DNA of 64,000 nt, from the NCBI GenBank assembly GCA_016185395.1, contig JACPNR010000004.1, forward strand, positions 434,001 to 498,000, written 5' to 3'. The stretch is from Candidatus Korobacter versatilis. GTDB lineage: Bacteria; Acidobacteriota; Terriglobia; Terriglobales; Acidobacteriaceae. Below, one piece after another: positions 29,905-38,619 of the stretch. The stretch's first letter is position 1, and each line of letters opens with the position of its first letter. The notes under the pieces are model-generated. The model worked only from the letters and a program-made list of their open reading frames with translations, was not told where the DNA came from and did no database searches. Position numbers and translations under genes: made by a program.

Positions 29905-31257
29905 ATGATGCGTCGTCTCGCCCTTCTGTCGCTCGCCCTCTTTGGCGCCGTCTCGCTGTACGCGCAGTCTGCGGCCGGCGACCTGCAACTCCAGCAGGTG
30001 GTCATCGTGAGCCGGCACGGCGTCCGCTCACCCACGGACACACGCCCGCCGCTCGCGCAGGTCGCCGCCGACCCGTGGCCGAGCTGGCCGGTCGGACCGG
30101 GCGAGTTGACGCCGCGGGGCCAGCAGTTGGCGACCATCATGGGTGGTTACTATCGCGACGCCTTCGCGCAAGCCGGCCTGCTGACAGCCTCCGGATGTCC
30201 GCGCGCCAACGACATCTACCTGTGGTCCGACGTCGAGCAGCGCACCCGCCTCAGCGCGCAAGCCATGCTCGACGGCATGTATCCCGGCTGCGGCGTCAAG
30301 TTGCACATGAAGCCGGACCCGGAGAAGGACGACCCCATCTTCCACCCGACCACGACCGGCGTCTGCAAGGTGGACGGCCCCACCGCGCGCAATGCCATCT
30401 TCGGTCGCATCGGCGGTGACTTCGCCGCCGTGATGAAGGCCCACGCCGAACAGTTCGCGAAGCTGCAGGCCGTGCTCAAGTGCTGCGCGCCCACGCTCTG
30501 CGCCGCCAACAGCTCGAGCTGCACGCTGCAACAAGTGCCGGCGACCATCACGCCGGAAGGCCGCCTGCGCGGGCCCATCCCCATCGCTTCCTCGACGACC
30601 GAGATCTTCCTGCTCGAGTATGGCAACGATCTTCCGGCTGACCAGGTCGCATGGGGACGCATCGACGAGCCCACGCTCCTCTATCTCTCCGAACTGCACG
30701 ACCTGCACGTCGACATCGCCGAGCGCACGCAGTATCCCGCGCAGCGCGCCGGCTCTAACCTGCTCGACCAGGTGCTCAACACCCTGCGCGGCAAGATCAG
30801 CGGCAAGGCAGCGCCGCGCGCCAAGGCCCCTGCCAACACCAACGCCGTCCTCTATTTGGGACACGACACCAACATCGCCAACCTCGGCGGCATGCTCAAC
30901 GCGGACTGGATGGTGGAGGGCTACCAGGCGAACGCCACGCCGCCCGGCGGCGCGCTGGCGTTCGAGCTTTTCCGCGGCAAACCAAAGACGGCGAACGCGG
31001 GCAAGCACTTCGTCCGTCTCTTCTATTATGCGCAGTCTCCCGGCCAATTGCGCGAAGCGGTAAGACTGGATGCGTCGCACCCACCCTCGCGCGCCGAGAT
31101 CGCCATCCCCGGATGCGCCGTCCCCGCGGCGAAAGCCGGCACCGGCATGGCGTGTCCGTGGCCGGTCTTTGAACGCCTGGCCGCCGCCGCCATCGATCGC
31201 GAATGTGTCGGCAACGGTTCGGCCGCGCCGCCGAAGCGGATAGAATCGATGCGGTAA
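29905..31257 (+). CDS. Histidine acid phosphatase (phytase/glucose-1-phosphatase type), secreted
   Basis: 450 residues from the ATG at 29905, which follows AAAGGAA. Signal peptide (1-21, ending SLYAQ). The catalytic phosphohistidine motif is RHGVRSPTD (R37, H38, R41) near the N-terminus and the proton donor is in YLGHDTNIANLGGM. Several cysteines in the middle (CCAPTLC, SSCTLQ) may form disulfides. It acts outside the cytoplasm to release phosphate from sugar phosphates or phytate. With the phosphoesterase at 26151 and the Pit system at 33530-35220 it suggests strong investment in phosphate scavenging. Confidence 0.9.
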   Translation: MMRRLALLSLALFGAVSLYAQSAAGDLQLQQVVIVSRHGVRSPTDTRPPLAQVAADPWPSWPVGPGELTPRGQQLATIMGGYYRDAFAQAGLLTASGCPRANDIYLWSDVEQRTRLSAQAMLDGMYPGCGVKLHMKPDPEKDDPIFHPTTTGVCKVDGPTARNAIFGRIGGDFAAVMKAHAEQFAKLQAVLKCCAPTLCAANSSSCTLQQVPATITPEGRLRGPIPIASSTTEIFLLEYGNDLPADQVAWGRIDEPTLLYLSELHDLHVDIAERTQYPAQRAGSNLLDQVLNTLRGKISGKAAPRAKAPANTNAVLYLGHDTNIANLGGMLNADWMVEGYQANATPPGGALAFELFRGKPKTANAGKHFVRLFYYAQSPGQLREAVRLDASHPPSRAEIAIPGCAVPAAKAGTGMACPWPVFERLAAAAIDRECVGNGSAAPPKRIESMR

Positions 31258-31259
31258 GT

Positions 31260-31348
31260 GCCTGGGTGGCGAAACTGGCAGACGCACGGGACTTAAAATC
31301 CCGAGTCCCGAAAGGGACGTGAGAGTTCGAGTCTCTCCCCGGGCACCA
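31260..31348 (+). tRNA. tRNA-Leu (TAA)
   Basis: An 89-base class II tRNA. The acceptor stem GCCTGGG pairs with CCCGGGC (one G-T pair); the anticodon loop CTTAAAA has anticodon TAA; the long variable arm is GAGTCCCGAAAGGGACGT; the T loop is GTTCGAGTC; and the CCA is encoded. It begins 2 bases after the phosphatase stop codon. Confidence 0.97.
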
Positions 31349-31431
31349 TCTCCCCGCCCTCTTCTCGTTGACGCAATCCTCCACTCGCAGTACTCTGCGC
31401 CTTCCCTCATCCCAGCTCAGGAGCCGTTCCC

Positions 31432-32265
31432 GTGTATTGCAACAACTGCGGCGCCGTCAATGAAGACAAAGCCAATTTCTGCGTGAACTGCGGCGCGAAG
31501 ATGCTTGCCGCCACGGCGGTCGTGAATCCGGGGGCGATCATTGCCGGCACCGCTGCCCCGCCGACGCCCGCGCAGATGCCCCCGGCGGTGCTGCCGAGCG
31601 CCGCGCCCGCTGCCGCATGGCCCGCCGCGCCCGATCAGCAAGCCGTGCAGACCAGCGGCAAGGCCGTCGCCAGCCTCATCCTGGCGCTTTCGAACGGCCT
31701 GTTCATGTTCTTCTGCTTCCCGCTCGCCATCCTCGCCGTCGTCTTCGGACACATCTCGCGCTCCGAGATCGCGAAGAGCGCGGGCCGCCTCAAGGGCGCG
31801 GGGATGGCGCTTGCTGGCCTCATCATCGGCTACGCCGGCCTTAGCGTTCTGCCGCTCCTCATCATCGCCGCCATCGCCATCCCCAACCTGCTCGGTGCTC
31901 GTGTATCTGCGAACGAGGCGGCAGCGATCGGCTCGCTGCGCAACATCACCACCGCCGCCGTCACCTACCAGGCCGAGTATCCAGATAAGGGCTACCCGCT
32001 CTCCCTAGAGGCCTTGGGAACCGCCACCGGGGACCAGCCCGCGTTCATCGACTCCGAACTGGCCTCCGGATCTCGCAGTGGCTACCGGTTTATCTACACG
32101 CCGATTGACGACAATGGAGACGGAATGGTCGAGGGATACCTGCTCAACGCCGACCCAATTTCCCCTGGAACCACTGGAAAACGCCACTTCTTTAGCGACG
32201 AAACGGGGGTCATCCGCGTTGAGACCAGCCAAATGGCCAACAAGCAAAGCCCGCAGATTGAGTAG
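31432..32265 (+). CDS. Zinc-ribbon, DUF4190 and pilin-like protein
   Basis: 277 residues with a GTG start after AGGAG. An N-terminal zinc ribbon (CNNCGAVNEDKANFCVNCG, residues 3-21) is followed by a Pro/Ala linker, then a DUF4190 membrane segment (ILAVVFGHISRSEIAKS and GRLKGAGMALAGLIIGYAG). Next comes a hydrophobic helix with pilin-like continuation (IAIPNLLGARVSANEAAAIGSLRNI), and a small extracytoplasmic domain resembling major pseudopilins. Function is unknown; this composite is common in acidobacteria. It stands alone downstream of tRNA-Leu. Confidence 0.8.
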   Translation: MYCNNCGAVNEDKANFCVNCGAKMLAATAVVNPGAIIAGTAAPPTPAQMPPAVLPSAAPAAAWPAAPDQQAVQTSGKAVASLILALSNGLFMFFCFPLAILAVVFGHISRSEIAKSAGRLKGAGMALAGLIIGYAGLSVLPLLIIAAIAIPNLLGARVSANEAAAIGSLRNITTAAVTYQAEYPDKGYPLSLEALGTATGDQPAFIDSELASGSRSGYRFIYTPIDDNGDGMVEGYLLNADPISPGTTGKRHFFSDETGVIRVETSQMANKQSPQIE

Positions 32266-32326
32266 GTTACTGGTGTCCTGGGACTGGAATCCCCGCCTCT
32301 CTGTGAATGACCGCTCAGTTTCTGCA

Positions 32327-32354
32327 TTGCTTTTTGGGCAATCAGTGCTAATCT
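32327..32354 (+). promoter_or_regulatory. Possible weak promoter for the 75-residue protein gene
   Basis: TTGCTT, a 16-base spacer and TAATCT in the 221-base gap upstream of the small gene at 32487. This is a modest match to sigma70 elements; the rest of the gap shows nothing else. Confidence 0.25.
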
Positions 32355-32486
32355 ATCCCGTTTCCCAAGGGGTTCCAGGTCTCGCAGGGCAACGAAATTC
32401 CGCTTCCGTGAATCCGTAACCCGAACGGCCGAATCCAATCTTAGTAAGCATTAACCAACAATCTTAAAGAAGGCAGAAACGCAATC

Positions 32487-32714
32487 ATGGCGAAGCGTCG
32501 CGGAAATCCGAATTGGGGCAAGCCGGAGCCGATCGGACCGATCATCCCGGTGGTCACTTCCTTTGAGCAGGCAGTGAAGGAGTTCAAACTCGCCCCTGAC
32601 CAATACCTGCGTTCCACCCGCCTGCGCGAGTGGGCGCGCCGTAACAAGAACTCGAAGTTCATCCCTGAGACACTGCTCCAGGCCTGGGGATTCGAGATCG
32701 AGTCCACCCTGTAA
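32487..32714 (+). CDS. Small conserved hypothetical protein (75 aa)
   Basis: I do not recognise a characterised family. The protein is basic and Trp-containing, beginning MAKRRGNPNWGKPEPIGPI, with a central helix (SFEQAVKEFKL) and a C-terminal segment NSKFIPETLLQAWGFEIE. Its AT-richer leader and a clean rho-independent terminator immediately downstream show it is a separate monocistronic unit. The compact basic composition would fit a nucleic-acid or ribosome-associated protein, but this is a guess. Confidence 0.7.
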   Translation: MAKRRGNPNWGKPEPIGPIIPVVTSFEQAVKEFKLAPDQYLRSTRLREWARRNKNSKFIPETLLQAWGFEIESTL

Positions 32715-32730
32715 CCATCCTTTTGATAAG

Positions 32731-32763
32731 AGCCATCCGCCGTGGCGGATGGCTTTTGCTTTT
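32731..32763 (+). terminator. Rho-independent terminator after the 75-aa gene
   Basis: A 10-bp perfect stem, AGCCATCCGC with GCGGATGGCT, with a four-base loop, followed by TTTGCTTTT. It lies 17 bases after the stop codon. Confidence 0.85.
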
Positions 32764-32812
32764 CCAGCGCCTCGACGCGGCGTTCCCGCCTTCGGCATCT
32801 AAAATCCTAGCG

Positions 32813-33433
32813 GTGGACCTGAGCCTCAACACGACGCACCTGCTGGCCATCCTGGTGACGGCCAGTTTTGCCTCCGGACTCAACGTCTACGCCACTGTCG
32901 CGACCCTCGGCCTGCTTGCTCGCTTCCACCTTTTCGCGCTTCCGCCCACGCTCGACCCGCTCGCGAGCTGGTGGGTCATCGGCATCAGCACCGCGCTCTT
33001 CCTGGTCGAGTTCTTCGCCGACAAGGTGCCGGCGTTCGACCTGTTGTGGAACGCGCTGCACACGTTCATCCGCGTGCCGGTGGCTGCGTTGATCGCTTGG
33101 GGCGCAACCGCGCAACTCTCCCCTGCCGACCAGGTCCTGGCCGCTTCCCTCGGCGCTGCCATAGCCTTCGCCGCCCACAGCGGCAAAGTGGCCGCCCGCG
33201 CCGCGGTGACGCCCTCCCCCGAGCCCTTCTCCAACATGGCGCTGAGTATGGGCGAGGACGCCTTTGCCGTCGGCCTGACCTGGTTTGCGACGCAGCATCC
33301 GTACATCGCCGCCACGATCGTCGCCATCCTCCTGCTGGTCATCATCCTGCTCGTCCGCCTGGTCTGGCGCGCCATGCGCAACCTGTTCAAGGGCGCCGGC
33401 GAAGAGCTGCACGAGTTGCAAAGGGCTGGGTAA
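32813..33433 (+). CDS. DUF4126 membrane protein
   Basis: About 206 residues from the GTG at 32813; the frame opens further up, but that region contains the preceding terminator. Five to six hydrophobic helices are visible, with NTTHLLAILVTASFASGLNVY, a charged loop LVEFFADKVPAFDLLWN and HSGKVAARAAVTPSPEPFSN, matching DUF4126. Function is unknown. It precedes the DUF47-Pit pair by about 100 bases and might be read with it. Confidence 0.78.
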   Translation: MDLSLNTTHLLAILVTASFASGLNVYATVATLGLLARFHLFALPPTLDPLASWWVIGISTALFLVEFFADKVPAFDLLWNALHTFIRVPVAALIAWGATAQLSPADQVLAASLGAAIAFAAHSGKVAARAAVTPSPEPFSNMALSMGEDAFAVGLTWFATQHPYIAATIVAILLLVIILLVRLVWRAMRNLFKGAGEELHELQRAG

Positions 33434-33529
33434 ACGCTCGAGCGCCGCGTGTTTGACCGTGTTCTGAGCCGCATGAGATAGTTGTCCGTTTTACTGCGCT
33501 TCACTGCCCCAGCAAGGAGCACCAGCCTC

Positions 33530-34144
33530 ATGGTCCGTCTCGTCCCCAGGGAAACCAAGTTCTTCGACATGTTCGCTGAGATGTCGAACAATCTCACCGA
33601 GGGCGCTCGTCTTCTGCAGAAGCTGCTCACCGACTACCAGAACGTGGAAGTCCGCGTGCAGCAGCTCAAGGACATCGAGCACAAGGGCGACGACATGACG
33701 CACTCTATCCTCACCAAGCTCAACCAGACCTTCATCACACCGTTCGACCGGGAGGACATCCACAAGCTCGCCTCCACCATCGACGACGTGCTCGATTTCG
33801 TCTATGCCGCCGGCGAGCGCCTGGTCATGTACAAGATCACCCACGTCCCGCCGGACGTGGCCGCCCTCGCCGACGTGGTGGTGAAGCAGTGCGAGCAGAT
33901 CGGCCAGGCGTGTTTGAAGCTCGAGAAGCAGGACCGCGTGCTCGACTACTGCGTGGAGATCAATCGCCTGGAGAACGAGGCCGACCGCATCACCCGCGGC
34001 GCCATCGCCAAGCTCTTCGAGACCGAGAAGGACCCCATCACGCTGATCAAGATCAAGGAACTTTACGAAGTCCTGGAGACGGCCAGCGATAAGGCTGAAG
34101 ACGCCGCCAACGTGCTCGAAACCATTGTCCTGAAGAACGCATAG
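33530..34144 (+). CDS. DUF47 (PhoU-like) accessory protein of the Pit transporter
   Basis: 204 residues from the ATG at 33530 with AAGGAG 10 bases ahead. All-helical, with PhoU-like pattern: KFFDMFAEMSNNLTEGARLL, VQQLKDIEHKGDDMTH, DREDIHKLASTIDDVLDFVYAAGERL and CVEINRLENEADRI. The acidic helices (E..D, N..E..AD) bind metal in PhoU relatives. DUF47 proteins pair with Pit transporters and modulate phosphate uptake; the pit gene follows after 47 bases. Confidence 0.9.
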   Translation: MVRLVPRETKFFDMFAEMSNNLTEGARLLQKLLTDYQNVEVRVQQLKDIEHKGDDMTHSILTKLNQTFITPFDREDIHKLASTIDDVLDFVYAAGERLVMYKITHVPPDVAALADVVVKQCEQIGQACLKLEKQDRVLDYCVEINRLENEADRITRGAIAKLFETEKDPITLIKIKELYEVLETASDKAEDAANVLETIVLKNA

Positions 34145-34191
34145 ATGCGCCGACCTGCAGTCACTCCCTCTTTCGCCAGGAGCCAGCAAGC

Positions 34192-35220
<1,029 letters not shown>

Positions 35221-35304
35221 GGCTACCCAGGAGGAACGCCGGCAGGGCGTCTTTGCCTGTGACTTTGGGCTGGAGGCTGACGACCCTCCGGCGCGGGACG
35301 AACC

Positions 35305-36462
35305 CTAAGCGCGCGACTTCACCTGCACCGGGATCTGCTCCACGATCTCGATGGTGAAGCCCTCGAGCGCGGCGATCTTGCGCGGATGGTTGGTCAGCAG
35401 GCGCACGCGGTGCAGATTCAGATCAGAGAGTATCTGCGCGCCGATGCCGACCTCGCGCTGCGTCTTGCGCTGGTGCTCCGGATGCGCCGGCTCGCGCACG
35501 TCGCGGTGGAACGCCAGCGTATTCTTGTCGTCTACCTTCTCGATGGAGAACCCCTTGCCGGTCTGGTGCAGGTAGATCAGCGCGCCGCGGCCTTCCTCGG
35601 CGATCATCGCCAGCGAACGCGCGATGACCGCGTGGCAATCGCACCACGTGGCGCCGAACACGTCACCGACGAGGCAGTGGGAATGCATGCGGACGAGCAC
35701 CGGCTCATCGCCGGCGTGCTCTACGTCACCCTTCACCAGCGCCACGTGCGACTCGCCATCGAGCTGGCTCTCGTAGGCGATCATGCGGAACTCGCCGTGC
35801 GCCGTCGGCAGCAGCGCCTCGCCCACGCGCTGCACGTAGCGCTCGTGCTGCATGCGATAGCGGATGAGCTCCGCCACGGTCAGCATCTTGAGGTCGTGTT
35901 GCGCGCAGAACTTCACCAGGTCAGGGACGCGCGCCATCGAGCCATCGTCGTTCATGATCTCGCAGATCACGCCCGCGGGAATCATCCCCGCCAGCCGCGC
36001 GAGGTCGACGGACGCTTCCGTCTGCCCGGCCCGCACCAGCACGCCCCCTTTGCGCGCGCGCAGTGGGAACATGTGTCCGGGACGCACGAGATCGCCGGGC
36101 CGCGACTTCGGGTCGATGGCCACGTGGATGGTCCGCGCCCGGTCGTGCGCCGAGATGCCGGTCGTCACGCCGTCGCGCGCGTCCACGGCCTCGCAGAACG
36201 CGGTGCCGTACTGTGACGTGTTCTCGGCGGTCATCGGCCCGATGCGCATGTGGTCGAGCCGCTCTTCGGTCATCGCGAGGCACACCAGCCCGCGGCCGAA
36301 CTTGGCCATGAAGTTGATGGCTTCCGGCGTGATGCTCTCGGCGGCCATGGTCAGGTCGCCTTCGTTCTCGCGGTCCTCGTCGTCCACGACCACGATCATC
36401 CGGCCGGCGCGGATTTCCTCCAGCGCGGTCGCAACGTCCGTGAATGGGGCTGTCCCAGGCAT
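35305..36462 (-). CDS. ribBA: RibBA-type 3,4-DHBP synthase / GTP cyclohydrolase II fusion
   Basis: 385 residues. The N-terminal DHBP synthase (about 1-200) has DDEDRENEGDL, RPGHMFPLRARKGGVLVR and TEASVDLARLAG. The C-terminal GTP cyclohydrolase II-like domain has the zinc cysteines in HSHCLVGDVFGATWCDC. The GTP/catalytic motif usually written RQEGRGIGL reads HQTGKGFSI, and the helix after it is also divergent; GQTEA replaces the usual GHTEA in the first domain. Either activity may be altered, though some bacterial clades carry these variants. No FMN riboswitch is visible upstream. The gene supplies riboflavin precursors. Confidence 0.9.
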   Translation of the reverse strand: MPGTAPFTDVATALEEIRAGRMIVVVDDEDRENEGDLTMAAESITPEAINFMAKFGRGLVCLAMTEERLDHMRIGPMTAENTSQYGTAFCEAVDARDGVTTGISAHDRARTIHVAIDPKSRPGDLVRPGHMFPLRARKGGVLVRAGQTEASVDLARLAGMIPAGVICEIMNDDGSMARVPDLVKFCAQHDLKMLTVAELIRYRMQHERYVQRVGEALLPTAHGEFRMIAYESQLDGESHVALVKGDVEHAGDEPVLVRMHSHCLVGDVFGATWCDCHAVIARSLAMIAEEGRGALIYLHQTGKGFSIEKVDDKNTLAFHRDVREPAHPEHQRKTQREVGIGAQILSDLNLHRVRLLTNHPRKIAALEGFTIEIVEQIPVQVKSRA

Positions 36463-36540
36463 TTACAGAGAAGATTCTAGCAGGCAGGAAAAGTCGCGGG
36501 TTTACTACCGGGATTACCAGGCGGGAATCTTCGACGCTCC

Positions 36541-36560
36541 AGGCGGGACTCTGCCCGCCT
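36541..36560 (-). terminator. GC-rich hairpin between the 87-aa gene and ribBA
   Basis: AGGCGGG pairs with CCCGCCT across a 6-base loop, in the gap downstream of the 87-residue gene. There is no T-run, so it may be an mRNA stabiliser or a partial terminator rather than a strong one. Confidence 0.35.
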
Positions 36561-36592
36561 CCGCGCGACCACTCGGATTCCGCCCGCAGCCG

Positions 36593-36856
36593 TTAACTCG
36601 GCTTGCGGACCTTGATCTCTTCGTCCTTTATGAAGAACTGGGCCGGACAGCAATCGGACCCGCAGATCACCGGGATCAGCCCGACCACCTGCTTGCGCGT
36701 GATCAATCCCAGGGTTGCGCACTCCGGACAAGAAAGAACGGCCCAGTACGGGTCTTCGTTCTCGCCCACGTCACCGGCATTCTCCAGCACGAACAGCGTC
36801 CCCGGCCCCATCTGCTCCGGGATCCATTCGCTCAGGATGTTGAGTTCCGCGACCAT
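36593..36856 (-). CDS. Small Cys-containing hypothetical protein (87 aa)
   Basis: An excellent GGAGGTGAG site precedes the ATG, so the gene is real. The protein has SCPECATLGLITRKQ and VICGSDCCPAQFFIKDE, i.e. CxxC and CxxxCC groups that could bind zinc. I do not recognise the family. No signal peptide is present. It lies between ribBA and a MerR regulator on the same strand, with 78 bases to the regulator gene. Confidence 0.75.
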   Translation of the reverse strand: MVAELNILSEWIPEQMGPGTLFVLENAGDVGENEDPYWAVLSCPECATLGLITRKQVVGLIPVICGSDCCPAQFFIKDEEIKVRKPS

Positions 36857-36934
36857 CTCACCTCCGTGGAACGTCTTGCCACTGACAACGGATATGATGC
36901 CCGTGCTGCCCGCTAGTACAGTAAGTAGCCTTGC

Positions 36935-37420
36935 TCAGACTCTCCGCCGCCGGCGCGGCCTCTCTTCTCCCGCCGACGCGCTCGCCTTCTTCAATCCTGG
37001 GTCACGCAAGGAAGAGATCTCCGCGTGGACTTGCTTCACTGCATCGCTCAATCCGATGGCCAGCATCGGCTGCCGAGCGTTCTTCAGCAAGTCCACAATG
37101 TCCTTGGCCGAATGCTCCAGGTAGATCGTCTTGCCGTCGGAAAGCAGGTGGTAGTCGGAATCACCGCTCACCGTCTCGATCAGGCGCTTGCCCAGCTCGC
37201 GTTGCAGGAAGCGCATGACCTTGCGCACGCGCTGCAACGAGAACCCCTTGTCGCGGAGCTCCACGATGACCGCGACCTCGGCCACATCGTCCATGGAATA
37301 GAGGCGCCGATGGCCCTCGCGCTCGGGCCGAACGATGCCACGCTCATCCCACCACTGCAGGTGCCGCGGCGTGATGCCCGTGAGCTCGACCACTTCGTTC
37401 GATGTGAACCGCTGCGCCAT
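36935..37420 (-). CDS. MerR-family transcriptional regulator
   Basis: 161 residues. The N-terminal winged helix-turn-helix (MAQRFTSNEVVELTGITPRHLQWWDERGIVRP then HRRLYSMDDVAEVAVI) is typical MerR, followed by a dimer helix. The C-terminal part has no metal-binding cysteines, suggesting an organic or protein signal. The tail is basic (RPRRRRRV). Two near-perfect palindromes sharing TGTTT-N-AAACA lie 34-86 bases upstream of its start and are probable autoregulatory operators. Confidence 0.88.
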   Translation of the reverse strand: MAQRFTSNEVVELTGITPRHLQWWDERGIVRPEREGHRRLYSMDDVAEVAVIVELRDKGFSLQRVRKVMRFLQRELGKRLIETVSGDSDYHLLSDGKTIYLEHSAKDIVDLLKNARQPMLAIGLSDAVKQVHAEISSLRDPGLKKASASAGEERPRRRRRV

Positions 37421-37453
37421 CTTCTGTCTGCTTCGATGTGCCCGTTCATTCCA

Positions 37454-37506
37454 GCGTTGTTTGTTTAAAACAAACAGCGCCTAAAATGTTTGAAACATTC
37501 TAGGCG
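37454..37506. promoter_or_regulatory. Twin palindromic operator upstream of merR-like gene
   Basis: Two adjacent palindromes. The first (37454-37480) has 12-bp arms around TAA with one G-T pair. The second (37478-37506) has 14-bp arms around a single G with one mismatch. Both contain the core TGTTT-N-AAACA (37462-37472 and 37487-37497), 25 bases apart. The region is markedly more AT-rich than its surroundings and sits where the regulator's promoter must be. Binding is inferred. Confidence 0.6.
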
Positions 37507-37611
37507 TGGAACGTGCGGTGTCAACAGAAAAGGGACCCTAGATGGTTAACAGGCGGGGATGGGCTGGGTTGGTGGAGCGGCAGTCCGCGGCGACGGCCTG
37601 ACTTGCCTTTG

Positions 37612-37632
37612 CTAGCGACCAGCGACTAGCGA
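37612..37632. repeat. 7-bp tandem repeat array at the TPR gene stop codon
   Basis: Three heptamers read on the plus strand: CTAGCGA, CCAGCGA, CTAGCGA. On the coding (minus) strand the first unit contains the TAG stop of the TPR gene. The same unit recurs at the atpZ stop (57455). Confidence 0.75.
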
Positions 37633-38381
37633 CTTCCCTGCGGGGCCGCCAAGCACGGCGGCTGCTCGGGCTGGCTTTCCGCCGTGAGCGTCACGGGATC
37701 CACTCCCGCCTTCTGCAGCACAGGGCGCAGCCGCGCCATGCCGTCCTTTGCTTCGCTCGCGCTCTTCCCTTCCCGCTCGAGCTTCACGACGGCGTCGTAC
37801 TCCAGATACGCGCGCTCCGCCGCGCCTAGCTTTTCCCAGCCGCGCGCAAGGCGCAGATGGACGCCGGCGTCGCCCGGCTTCTCTTTTAAGGCATCGGAGT
37901 AGCGCATCAGCGCGCCTCGATAGTTATTCTCGTGGAAGTAGTAGTCGCCGACGTCCGCATCGCGTGCGGCGCCGATGGGATCGTAGGTCGATATCTCTGC
38001 CGCTGGGGTCGTCGCAATCCCCAGGTCTTCTTTCTTGCTCGAGCTCTCTACGTCGTCCACGGGCCGCGACGCCCGTGTATCCGCCTGCGGCCTCTCCTCG
38101 GCCTCCTCCGCCTTGGGCCCGCTCTTCGGCTTCGTTTCGGCGGGGCCAGCGCCCGCGTTCTTACACCATCCGAAGATGCACACGTTGTTCGGCAGCGGAT
38201 TGTGCGTGCCCTTTTTCTTCTGCAGCTTCTGCAGCTCCGCGATGTACTCGTCGATGCCCTTGTCTTTGTAGCAGGGGTTCTCAGTCTTCGCCGCCGGCTC
38301 CTGTGCCAAGGAAGTGGCGAGGGCGAACAGCAACGCGAAGGTCATTACCCATCTCATGGAAGAAAGAGTGCACTTCCGCAT
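37626..38381 (-). CDS. Secreted TPR-containing protein
   Basis: About 251 residues; the ATG at 38381 overlaps the ThiS/MoaD stop (TGATG) and follows a G-rich ribosome site. Signal peptide (about 1-26, FALLFALATSLAQ), a cysteine-containing segment (NPCYKDKGIDEYIAELQKLQKK, NNVCIFGWCKN), and a charged low-complexity linker. At least two TPR-like helical pairs follow (GDYYFHENNYRGALMRYSDA, HLRLARGWEKLGAAERAYLEY). It is likely periplasmic and used for protein-protein contacts; specific function is unknown. An alternative start is ATG 38357. Confidence 0.75.
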   Translation of the reverse strand: MRKCTLSSMRWVMTFALLFALATSLAQEPAAKTENPCYKDKGIDEYIAELQKLQKKKGTHNPLPNNVCIFGWCKNAGAGPAETKPKSGPKAEEAEERPQADTRASRPVDDVESSSKKEDLGIATTPAAEISTYDPIGAARDADVGDYYFHENNYRGALMRYSDALKEKPGDAGVHLRLARGWEKLGAAERAYLEYDAVVKLEREGKSASEAKDGMARLRPVLQKAGVDPVTLTAESQPEQPPCLAAPQGSR

Positions 38382-38578
38382 CACCCACCCCCCACAAAGT
38401 GGACGATCTCCAGTTCGTCGCCGTCGCGCAGCGCGGTCGCCTCCCAGCGCGCGCGGGGGACGATCTCGCGGTTCAGCTCCACCGCCACCCGGTCCGCCTT
38501 CATGCCGAGCTCTTCCACGAGCGCCGCCAGCGTCGCCGCCGCGACCGACCGCACGTCGCCATTCAGCCGCAGCTTCAT
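38381..38578 (-). CDS. ThiS/MoaD-family sulfur carrier
   Basis: 65 residues with a ubiquitin-like fold pattern ([12 protein letters not shown] ... [31 protein letters not shown]). It ends in the Gly-Gly(-Gly) tail needed for thiocarboxylate formation. The REIVPR-W motif favours ThiS (thiamine thiazole synthesis) over MoaD. No thiG, thiF or moaE is adjacent, so the partner must be elsewhere. The stop overlaps the start of the TPR gene. Confidence 0.85.
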   Translation of the reverse strand: MKLRLNGDVRSVAAATLAALVEELGMKADRVAVELNREIVPRARWEATALRDGDELEIVHFVGGG

Positions 38579-38619
38579 ACCACTACTATATAAGGATAGG
38601 AAAACTCAGGAGGGGCTGC

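Noticed and set aside
36463-36592. FMN riboswitch upstream of ribBA
   Set aside because: None of the conserved RFN element segments is present in the gap; only an unrelated GC hairpin is seen.
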